The notes below the pieces were generated by a model. The model made no database searches and was not told the DNA's origin. It worked only from the letters and a program-made list of their open reading frames with translations. DNA of 10,695 nucleotides from Candidatus Dadabacteria bacterium UBA2774 (lineage in GTDB: Bacteria; Desulfobacterota_D; UBA1144; Nemesobacterales; UBA2774), in contig DEIM01000063.1 of assembly GCA_002352485.1 (NCBI GenBank), positions 1,971 through 12,665 on the forward strand, in the 5' to 3' direction. The translations under genes were made by a program, and so were the position numbers. Positions 1 through 5,388 of the stretch are shown here, piece after piece (within the stretch, counting starts at the first letter, position 1; each line of letters begins with the position of its first letter).

Positions 1-450
1 CCACCTCCGACACCACCACCTCCGCCAATCGATATTCAAACTCAGATGCTCAATCTTGTAAATGAGGCTAGGTCCCAGCCCAGAAGCTGTGGAAGCACAG
101 ATTTCCCTGCTGCTCCTGCTGTCAACTGGGATGACCGGGTAGAAAACGCTGCCATAGCACACTCTCAAGATATGGCTCAGAATGAGTTTCTTGATCATAC
201 AGGCTCTGATGGCTCAAGCGCGGGCGACAGGCTTCATGACCAGGGTTATAACTGGAACGCTTGGGGCGAAAATATTCTGGTCGGTTCGGATGAAGCAGTT
301 GATGCAATTAATGGTTGGCTAAATTCCCCCGGACACTGCAGCATTATCATGAGCCCAGCATATGATGAAGTAGGGGCGGGTGCCGTCCAGGGAGGATCTA
401 GTGGCGGAACAGCTTCATACTGGACGCTAGTTTTCGGATCTGAGTTTTAA
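1..450 (+). CDS. CAP/SCP-domain (YkwD-like) extracellular protein, 5' end missing
   Basis: The frame is open from base 1, so the gene starts outside the window and 149 residues are visible. The ATG at 46 is internal. The visible part starts with a proline-rich linker (PPPTPPPPP, codons 1-9), typical of a spacer tethering a secreted domain. A CAP (cysteine-rich secretory/antigen 5/PR-1) domain follows to the C-terminus. Support comes from an N-terminal helix LNLVNEARS, a helix with AHSQDMAQ and the LDHTGSDG segment, the WGENI motif, and WLNSPGHC followed by an IMSP..DEVGAG segment. The cavity histidines of HSQDM, DHTG and PGHC are typical family positions. Cysteines at RSCG and PGHC could form a disulfide, consistent with export. 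Bacterial CAP proteins are usually cell-envelope or secreted proteins of unclear activity. A strong terminator follows, so it is the last gene of its transcript. Confidence 0.9.
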   Translation, partial: PPPTPPPPPIDIQTQMLNLVNEARSQPRSCGSTDFPAAPAVNWDDRVENAAIAHSQDMAQNEFLDHTGSDGSSAGDRLHDQGYNWNAWGENILVGSDEAVDAINGWLNSPGHCSIIMSPAYDEVGAGAVQGGSSGGTASYWTLVFGSEF

Positions 451-547
451 TCCGTAAGTAATACGGGAGTGCTTGTAGAATCCGAAATGTGTGATATAAC
501 GAATGATGTTTAAGTAAGCTAGATATATGAGTACTAAAAAATGATAG

Positions 548-584
548 GCGCCTCATGTGAATATAGCCATGGGGCGCTTTTTTT
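548..584 (+). terminator. Intrinsic terminator after the CAP-domain gene
   Basis: A 10-bp stem (548-557 with 568-577, GC-rich base, one G-U pair) encloses a 10-nt loop and is followed at once by seven T residues (578-584). It lies about 100 bp downstream of the CAP gene stop and upstream of the bamD promoter, so it insulates the two transcripts. Confidence 0.9.
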
Positions 585-640
585 ATGTCCATGAATATCC
601 TTAATATAGGACTGGCCGTTAAGCACCGGGCTGTAATTAC

Positions 641-670
641 TTGACACATATATTTTTATCCAAATACTAT
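641..670 (+). promoter_or_regulatory. Sigma70-type promoter of bamD, predicted leaderless
   Basis: A perfect -35 TTGACA (641-646), an 18-bp spacer and the -10 TACTAT (665-670). Only seven bases separate the -10 from the bamD ATG at 678, so transcription should start on or next to the A of the start codon. No Shine-Dalgarno lies upstream of that ATG, which fits a leaderless mRNA. Confidence 0.75.
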
Positions 671-677
671 AGACTTC

Positions 678-1640
678 ATGAATAGAGTGATTGCCGATAA
701 TAAGTTGTTCGTAATTTTATTTCTTACGTTTTCTATGCTGTATGTTTTAGGCTGCGGATCGAAAACTACCCCTAAAGATATGAATGATGAGCAGCTCTAC
801 GAGGCTGCTGTGGATGAGCTCCAGGGAAAGAACGGGGGGTTCCCGTGGATATTCGGAGGAAAAGATTACGATACTACTTTAAAGCTTCTTAAGGAAGTAC
901 AGCTACGCTATACCTATAGCCCCTACGCAACTCTTGCAGAGCTCAGAACGGCAGATACGTATTTTGATAGGGGAGAGTATGAGACAGCGGCTATCGAGTA
1001 CGAAGAATTCTTAAAGCGCCACCCGGGCCATAAAGAGGCCGCCTATGCTACCTACCGGCTCGCCCTCTCGTTTTATAAAGAGGTAAGAAGCCCCGACAGA
1101 GACCCTACATTTACCAGAGAGGCGCTTAAGTGGTTTACACTATTTGTAGATGAATACCCGGGCTCCCCGCTTGTTCCCGATGCTGAGCAGAGGATACAGA
1201 AGTGTCGTGACCGTCTTGCCAAGAGGGAGATTCAGATCGGCAATTTCTATAATAAGCGTAAGAACTACAAAGCTGCGGCAAACCGCTATAGCGTCGTAGT
1301 TGAGGAATATCCGGACAGCAATAATTTTGAGGAGGCTCTTTACCTCCTGGGCAGGGCCTATGTAAAGTCAGACCAGTACGAGCTTGCAAATGCTACGCTA
1401 AATATTCTTGTAGAACAGTATCCGGACGATAAGTACTCAGGGAAAGCCTCTTCGCTGCTAAACGAAATACAGGGCAAGTCCGCACCGCTGCCCGAGGTGG
1501 AGGTTGAAGCGGTCGAGCAGATCGATGAGGTTCAGGAGATTGAGACGATTGAAGGTGCTGACGGGGCTCAAGAAGTCGAAGAGATTGATGAGGTCGAAGA
1601 AATTCAAGAGGAAGAAGTAATAGAGGAAGTCCCTCAGTAA
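678..1640 (+). CDS. bamD: Outer-membrane protein assembly factor BamD-like TPR lipoprotein
   Basis: A 320-residue predicted outer-membrane lipoprotein of the BamD (YfiO) family, the essential periplasmic partner of BamA in beta-barrel assembly. The signal peptide has N-terminal Arg3 and Lys9, a hydrophobic core and the lipobox VLGC with Cys26. Gly at +2 does not signal inner-membrane retention. Tetratricopeptide-like repeats fill roughly residues 60-265. They include the family-typical stretch beginning LAKREIQIGNFYNKRKNYKAA and repeated 'YP(D/G)S' helix ends. After about residue 270 the protein ends in a low-complexity tail of some 50 residues made of Glu/Val/Ile blocks (EVEEIDEVEEIQEEE-like), which E. 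coli BamD lacks. The ATG at 678 is chosen because it gives a complete lipoprotein signal and sits at the predicted transcription start. A second lipoprotein gene follows 2 bp after the stop, so the pair is probably co-transcribed. A general TPR lipoprotein is the alternative. Confidence 0.85.
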   Translation: MNRVIADNKLFVILFLTFSMLYVLGCGSKTTPKDMNDEQLYEAAVDELQGKNGGFPWIFGGKDYDTTLKLLKEVQLRYTYSPYATLAELRTADTYFDRGEYETAAIEYEEFLKRHPGHKEAAYATYRLALSFYKEVRSPDRDPTFTREALKWFTLFVDEYPGSPLVPDAEQRIQKCRDRLAKREIQIGNFYNKRKNYKAAANRYSVVVEEYPDSNNFEEALYLLGRAYVKSDQYELANATLNILVEQYPDDKYSGKASSLLNEIQGKSAPLPEVEVEAVEQIDEVQEIETIEGADGAQEVEEIDEVEEIQEEEVIEEVPQ

Positions 1641-1642
1641 GG

Positions 1643-2098
1643 ATGAGACCCCTTTCTTATATCGCCGTAATATCCCTGGTATTTCTGCTTGCTTGCGGAA
1701 ACTCCCAGAATAAAGAGATTGAAGAGGCCCTTACTGTGAGAGAAGAGGCCCTTGAGACAAAGAACGCCGATTTGTACCTGACCCTGATCTACCCGGATTA
1801 CATTGAAGAGCGTGAGGATAAAACTCTTAAGCTTGAAGATGTGAAAAAGAATTTTCTGACCAACGTCTCACTATTTGATGATCTGGAGATTTCTCATGCG
1901 GATAGAAGTATATATTTAAAAGATAATAAGGCAGATGTGTTTCAGATAACCAAGGTCACGGCCTCTATCAACGATAGCAAAAGCATGTTCAAGCTGAGCG
2001 AGAAGATCGCTTTTGAGAAGATAGGGGATAAATGGCTTATCGTTAAGGAATCAGACGCTGATTACTTTGACGGTTACGTATTTGGCGGCGCACAATAG
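1643..2098 (+). CDS. Small lipoprotein with an NTF2/SnoaL-like appearance
   Basis: A 151-residue lipoprotein of unknown function. The signal peptide is short (Arg2, hydrophobic residues 4-17) and ends in the lipobox LLAC with Cys18. The mature part opens with an amphipathic helix (IEEALTVREEALETKNADLYLTL without gaps in charge pattern) leading to 'YPDYIEE'. Beta-rich segments follow, with an ending 'KIGDKWLIVKES' typical of small NTF2-fold (DUF4440/SnoaL-like) domains. That fold assignment is a judgement from pattern, not a proven match. The start is 2 bp after the bamD stop, with AAGG touching the stop codon and GAGGAAG further upstream, so translation is probably coupled to bamD. A role at the Bam complex or in the envelope is only suggested by location. 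The gene ends 7 bp from the convergent dksA-like stop. Confidence 0.75.
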   Translation: MRPLSYIAVISLVFLLACGNSQNKEIEEALTVREEALETKNADLYLTLIYPDYIEEREDKTLKLEDVKKNFLTNVSLFDDLEISHADRSIYLKDNKADVFQITKVTASINDSKSMFKLSEKIAFEKIGDKWLIVKESDADYFDGYVFGGAQ

Positions 2099-2105
2099 AC
2101 TTAAC

Positions 2106-2468
2106 TCACATTCCAAACTGCTTCTCTACTTGTTCCTGCTCTTCCTTACAGTCGATACAAAGTGTTGTTTCGGGTCTTACTTCAAGTCTGTCTTCTGTAA
2201 TCTCTTCGTCGCAAATTTCACAAATGCCGTAGCTTCCGTCCTCTGTCCTCTTTATCGCTTCCCGGATCTTCTTGATGAGTTTTCTTTCTCTGTCTCTTTT
2301 CCTTAGCTCAATAGTTCTGTTGGATTCGTTAAGCGCTCTGTCGAGCGGGTCGGGAAAGGTTCCGTCCCCACGGCTCAAGCTGCTTACCGTTTCTTCCGCT
2401 ATACCCAGGAGACCGGCTAGCCTTGTGATCAATACGTCTCTGTAGTGCTCGCGCTTTCCGTTATTCAT
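2106..2468 (-). CDS. dksA: DksA/TraR-family RNA polymerase-binding transcription factor (first copy)
   Basis: A 120-residue protein of the DksA family, which inserts a coiled coil into the RNA polymerase secondary channel and, with ppGpp, retunes promoters during starvation. A helical N-terminal part leads to the coiled-coil tip DPLDRA (Asp40, Asp43, Ala45), matching the functional DPVDRA tip of E. coli DksA. The next helix carries RDRERKLIKKI, almost identical to E. coli. The C-terminal zinc finger has Cys83, Cys86, Cys104 and Cys107 in the C-x2-C-x17-C-x2-C arrangement. It is shorter than E. coli DksA (151 residues) at the N-terminus. The start at 2468 directly follows a consensus promoter and no Shine-Dalgarno is visible. 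The 3' end meets the lipoprotein gene convergently. Confidence 0.92.
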   Translation of the reverse strand: MNNGKREHYRDVLITRLAGLLGIAEETVSSLSRGDGTFPDPLDRALNESNRTIELRKRDRERKLIKKIREAIKRTEDGSYGICEICDEEITEDRLEVRPETTLCIDCKEEQEQVEKQFGM

Positions 2469-2476
2469 ACGGTAAA

Positions 2477-2505
2477 ATTATATCATCTATGGACAATGCT
2501 GTAAA
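2477..2505 (-). promoter_or_regulatory. Sigma70-type promoter of the first dksA-like gene, near-leaderless
   Basis: Read on the - strand: -35 TTTACA (2505-2500), a 17-bp spacer, and a perfect -10 TATAAT (2482-2477). Eight bases (2476-2469) separate the -10 from the ATG at 2468, so the transcript would begin at or within 1-2 bases of the start codon. No ribosome binding site fits in that space. Confidence 0.75.
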
Positions 2506-2642
2506 ACTCAAAAAGCTCTGCAATAGGCCTGAATACTGTGTAAATAGGTGTTACTGCAGCTCTCTTTTAATAGATATATCTAGATAGATGTTTTTATAAA
2601 TACAGTTACTATTATGGGCATAGTACATACTCTGTAGCATTC

Positions 2643-2648
2643 AAGAGG
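2643..2648 (+). promoter_or_regulatory. Ribosome binding site deciding the TTG start of prmA
   Basis: AAGAGG lies 8 bases before the TTG at 2657. No in-frame ATG at the right place offers a better start, so this site supports the rare TTG initiation codon. Confidence 0.7.
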
Positions 2649-2656
2649 CAAAACAT

Positions 2657-3532
2657 TTGAGTAGATTAATACAACTAACATTCAAGGCGTCGGAAGAGGC
2701 CCGCACACTTCTCTCGGACTATCTATTAGGACTCGGATCAGAAGGGGTAGCCGAGGACATAGGAGAGGAGGGGGGGGTGTATGATTTCTCAGCCTACTTC
2801 CCGATGGACGAAGACCTGGGGGAGGTCATTAAAGCTCTTAAGGGCTATTTCTCTATGCTAAAAGACAGTATGCCCGGTATTGAAATAAGCGATATTAAAG
2901 CCCGCCAAATACACAGCTCGAGCTGGATGGTGTGGCGGGAGCTGCTTAATATGGTGCGGGCAGGCAGGAGGATCGTTATTATCCCTCCCTGGGTGGAGCA
3001 CAAGGCACAAGGTGATGAAGTAGTGATAGAGATAAACCCATCGCTTGCTTTCGGCACGGGGCACCACGAAAGTACAAGATTGTGCCTGGCAGGAATTGAG
3101 GAGATCATAGATAGGGGCTCGGTCGGGAGCATGCTGGACGTAGGGTGCGGGAGCGGCATCCTGTCCATATGCGCGGCGCTTCTAGGAGTACCCGATATCA
3201 GTGGTTTTGACATGGACCCGGTGGCGGTAAAAGAATCTCACAAAAACGCAGAGAATAACTCAGTCGGGGACAAGATAAAGTTCTTTACAGGCCTTATTGA
3301 AAGCGCAAATGGAAGCTATGATTTAATTGTCGCAAACGTATACGTTGAGCCCATACTCTCGATGAAAAAAGCGTTTAGCGAAAGACTTGCCCAGGGGGGG
3401 AGCCTGGTGGTCTCGGGTATTCCAGTATCCCGCGGTAAGGAAGTGGTTGAGGGTTTAAGTACCGAGGGATTTAAAGTATTTAAAGAGCGTAGCGAAGGTG
3501 AATGGGTCTCATTTGAGCTCAGAAAAGCTTAA
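2657..3532 (+). CDS. prmA: Ribosomal protein L11 methyltransferase PrmA
   Basis: A 291-residue S-adenosylmethionine-dependent methyltransferase that trimethylates ribosomal protein L11 in the cytoplasm. An N-terminal L11-recognition domain (about residues 1-100) precedes a Rossmann-fold catalytic domain. Diagnostic elements are NPSLAFGTGHHEST (127-140), the SAM-binding loop DVGCGSG (161-167), an acidic strand end 'GFDMDPVA' (183-190), and VANVYVEPIL (225-234) in place of the usual NILAxPL. Length agrees with the family. The start is TTG, chosen because AAGAGG (2643-2648) lies 8 bases upstream and gives the expected N-terminus MSRLIQ. The gene lies between the divergent dksA-like gene and mtnA. 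No strong promoter is evident upstream. Confidence 0.93.
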   Translation: MSRLIQLTFKASEEARTLLSDYLLGLGSEGVAEDIGEEGGVYDFSAYFPMDEDLGEVIKALKGYFSMLKDSMPGIEISDIKARQIHSSSWMVWRELLNMVRAGRRIVIIPPWVEHKAQGDEVVIEINPSLAFGTGHHESTRLCLAGIEEIIDRGSVGSMLDVGCGSGILSICAALLGVPDISGFDMDPVAVKESHKNAENNSVGDKIKFFTGLIESANGSYDLIVANVYVEPILSMKKAFSERLAQGGSLVVSGIPVSRGKEVVEGLSTEGFKVFKERSEGEWVSFELRKA

Positions 3533-3628
3533 CTCGAAGCGTTTTTCTAATACGGGATTTATTGATATACACAAGGCTCTGAGTAAACTCTTAGCCCTCT
3601 ACTAATACATTTTATCAAGGTGAGTGTT

Positions 3629-4663
3629 ATGTCGTCCTTTAAAACAATAGAATGGAAAGATAATAAGGTCGTAATGATTGATCAGCGCAGGCTCCCGGGG
3701 GAAGAGACCTATAATGAGTACGAGTCATATGAAGAAGTTGCCGAGGCCATAAGGAGTATGGTCATAAGGGGCGCGCCCGCAATAGGCGTTGCCGCCGCAA
3801 TGGGTGTAGCAATCGGAGCCCTTCATACGAATACGGCGGACAAAGACGAGTTCGTCTCAGAGGTGGGGCGCATAGCAGAGGTCATCAAGGGCACGAGACC
3901 CACGGCGGTCAATCTGTTCTGGGCGGCAGACAGGATGCTCGGGGTGCTGGATAGCAGCGATAAGGACGTTCCGGGGCTTAAGCAGGAGCTGGTTGACGAA
4001 GCAAAGAGGGTTTTAGAAGAGGATATAGAGATCTGCAAACGGCTCGGCTATATAGGCTCTGAGCTTATCGAAGACGGAATGACCGTAATGACGCACTGTA
4101 ATGCGGGAGCTCTGGCAACAGGGGGCTACGGTACGGCGCTTGGGGTAATCAGGGCCGCCACTGAGGAAGGTAAAGACATAAAAGTCATAGCAACGGAGAC
4201 AAGGCCCTTTCTTCAGGGCGCACGACTTACCGCGTGGGAGCTAGATCAGGATGGTATCCCCGTATCCCTTATAACCGATAACATGGTTGGGCATATAATG
4301 AGCAGGGGAATGGTCGACGCCGTCGTTACAGGGGCCGATAGGATTGCCTCAAACGGTGATGTAGCCAATAAGATCGGGACCTATACGATTTCTGTACTCG
4401 CCAAATCTCACGGCATACCGTTTTATGTCGCAGCTCCCATATCAACGATCGATTACGGATGCCCGGACGGAATGAATATCCCAATTGAAGAGAGAGACCG
4501 TACAGAGGTAACGCATATAAAAGGGAATAAAATTGCCCCTGACGTAAACGTATATAATCCGGCGTTTGATATTACGCCCGCTGATAACGTGGAATCGATT
4601 ATCACCGAAGCGGGGATTGCCCAAAAACCCTATACTAGCAGTCTTAAGGATCTAAAAAAGTAG
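3629..4663 (+). CDS. mtnA: S-methyl-5-thioribose-1-phosphate isomerase MtnA
   Basis: A 344-residue member of the eIF2B-alpha/beta/delta-related isomerases. It converts methylthioribose-1-phosphate to methylthioribulose-1-phosphate in methionine salvage; related enzymes also act on 5-deoxyribose-1-phosphate. Characteristic segments are RGAPAIGVAAA (48-58), THCNAGALATGGYGT (155-169) with catalytic Cys157, ATETRPFLQGARLTAWE (188-204), VVTGADRIASNGDVANKIGT (232-251) with catalytic Asp237, and a C-terminal NPAFD segment. The ATG at 3629 is preferred over an in-frame GTG at 3620, because AAGGTGAG (3617-3624) sits about 6 bases before the ATG and would be overlapped by the GTG. No other methionine-salvage gene is in the window. 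A weak promoter-like pair (TTGATA 3562-3567, TAAACT 3584-3589) lies upstream, but read-through from prmA is equally possible. Confidence 0.93.
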   Translation: MSSFKTIEWKDNKVVMIDQRRLPGEETYNEYESYEEVAEAIRSMVIRGAPAIGVAAAMGVAIGALHTNTADKDEFVSEVGRIAEVIKGTRPTAVNLFWAADRMLGVLDSSDKDVPGLKQELVDEAKRVLEEDIEICKRLGYIGSELIEDGMTVMTHCNAGALATGGYGTALGVIRAATEEGKDIKVIATETRPFLQGARLTAWELDQDGIPVSLITDNMVGHIMSRGMVDAVVTGADRIASNGDVANKIGTYTISVLAKSHGIPFYVAAPISTIDYGCPDGMNIPIEERDRTEVTHIKGNKIAPDVNVYNPAFDITPADNVESIITEAGIAQKPYTSSLKDLKK

Positions 4664-4668
4664 GCCCG

Positions 4669-5058
4669 TTAACCCCTTTCCAGGTCTTCCTGGCAGGACA
4701 GGCATAGTTTTGTGAATAGCATCGCACTCAGCCTTTCTTTATCGATTTCCTCATCGCACGACTCGCATACGCCGTAGGTGCCAGCTTCGATTCTTTTGAG
4801 CGCATCGTCAACTTGGGTGAGCTTCTCCCTCTCTCTGTCCGCAAGCATGAGCGCAAGCTCTCTGTCCCTGTCGTTTGAAGCATGGTCATAGAAATCGCCT
4901 ATATCGTGCTTAAGATGGTCCGATTCTGCTCGCATGGACTGCGATACTTCCTGAAGGAGCTCCTTTCTCATCTGTAGGAGCTGCTCTTTGATTTGGTCTT
5001 TCCAGGTAGCCCTGGGCTTCCTGGTTTGTTTTTTCTTAGTTGCTTTAGCTCTAGCCAT
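4669..5058 (-). CDS. DksA/TraR-family zinc-finger protein (second copy)
   Basis: A 129-residue DksA-type protein. It starts with a very basic tail (residues 1-20, many Lys/Arg), continues as a long helix, and carries a tip segment DFYDHA (Asp55, Asp58, Ala60). This keeps the D-x-x-D-x-A spacing of DksA although Pro and Arg are replaced. DREREKL follows at the same distance as DRERKL in classical DksA. The zinc finger is Cys98, Cys101, Cys119 and Cys122 (C-x2-C-x17-C-x2-C). It differs from the first copy in sequence, so this is an old paralogue rather than a recent duplication. It may act at RNA polymerase, alone or with ppGpp; its target is unknown. The stop is 5 bp from the convergent mtnA stop. 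A GGGGGA stretch about 14 bases before the ATG is the only Shine-Dalgarno candidate. Confidence 0.88.
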   Translation of the reverse strand: MARAKATKKKQTRKPRATWKDQIKEQLLQMRKELLQEVSQSMRAESDHLKHDIGDFYDHASNDRDRELALMLADREREKLTQVDDALKRIEAGTYGVCESCDEEIDKERLSAMLFTKLCLSCQEDLERG

Positions 5059-5115
5059 CTGAGTGGATATTTCCCCCTGAGTGTTTGATTGTTAACTTAC
5101 AGCTTGAGTTAAATA

Positions 5116-5144
5116 CTTAGAAATCGCGCACAAAATGATGTCAA
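5116..5144 (-). promoter_or_regulatory. Candidate promoter of the second dksA-like gene
   Basis: On the - strand: perfect -35 TTGACA (5144-5139), a 17-bp spacer and an imperfect -10 TCTAAG (5121-5116, 4 of 6). It would give a 5' leader of about 50 bases. A further TTGACA (5249-5244) followed after 16 bp by TATCTT (5227-5222) could be a second, upstream promoter. Confidence 0.45.
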
Positions 5145-5333
5145 AAGATACTGTAAATAACCGCCACAGCACAAAATAAATCTAAAATCCCGTCTCTCAG
5201 TGCATTACTGAAGGGTATATTAAGATAAGTACATAAAACAGTTTGTCAAGTCCCGATATTAAAGCAGGTTCTTATTGTGGACACAGGTTCCCCGGTTCAG
5301 CATACAGCCCCCCGGCGGCTCGGGCTATCTGTC

Positions 5334-5361
5334 TTGCTTAAAAATATCAATTGCTTAAAAT
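5334..5361 (+). promoter_or_regulatory. Candidate symporter promoter built on a direct repeat
   Basis: TTGCTT (5334-5339), a 16-bp spacer and TAAAAT (5356-5361, 5 of 6 to consensus). The start would fall near 5368. The -35 and -10 lie in two copies of TTGCTTAAAA spaced 17 bp start to start, so the repeat could equally be a regulator site. Confidence 0.4.
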
Positions 5362-5367
5362 AACGTA

Positions 5368-5383
5368 CCTGAGGTTCAGGAAG
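5368..5383 (+). promoter_or_regulatory. Hairpin overlapping the symporter ribosome binding site
   Basis: CCTGA (5368-5372) pairs perfectly with TCAGG (5376-5380) around a 3-base loop. The 3' arm covers the start of the Shine-Dalgarno AGGAAG (5378-5383), which lies 5 bases before the ATG at 5389. The predicted transcript begins about at the foot of this hairpin. Confidence 0.4.
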
Positions 5384-5388
5384 CTCAT

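Larger units (their letters stand above)
5059..5388. other. 330-bp divergent intergenic region
   Basis: The gap lies between the second dksA-like gene (leftward) and the symporter (rightward). It holds the two leftward promoter candidates with TTGACA boxes, a direct repeat of TTGCTTAAAA (5334-5343 and 5351-5360), a rightward promoter candidate that uses this repeat, and a small hairpin over the symporter ribosome binding site. Only trivial reading frames (for example 14 codons from 5137) are present, without ribosome binding sites. A GC-rich patch near 5290-5325 has no T-run and is not a convincing terminator. Confidence 0.6.

Noticed and set aside
46..450. CAP-domain protein as a complete gene starting at ATG 46
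   Set aside because: The frame is open to base 1 with a proline-rich linker upstream and no signal peptide follows the ATG, so it is a fragment of a longer protein.
398..649. 83-codon - strand ORF across the CAP gene end and the following gap
   Set aside because: It runs through the intrinsic terminator and the bamD promoter, lacks a ribosome binding site and has no recognisable product.
2067..2306. 79-codon + strand ORF opposite the first dksA-like gene
   Set aside because: It is the antisense shadow of a clear DksA coding sequence, with no start signals.
2571..2582. Perfect 12-bp palindrome TAGATATATCTA upstream of prmA
   Set aside because: Very AT-rich and unaccompanied by a recognisable promoter or second copy, so it is likely to be chance.
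3574..3596. Hairpin between prmA and mtnA as a terminator
   Set aside because: The stem is short with an internal mismatch and no T-run follows.
3620..3628. GTG at 3620 as start of mtnA, adding MSV
   Set aside because: It lies on the likely Shine-Dalgarno AAGGTGAG, which is spaced correctly for the ATG at 3629.
5296..5326. GC-rich patch before the symporter as terminator or riboswitch
   Set aside because: Only 4-5-bp stems can be drawn, there is no T-run, and no known riboswitch pattern is seen.
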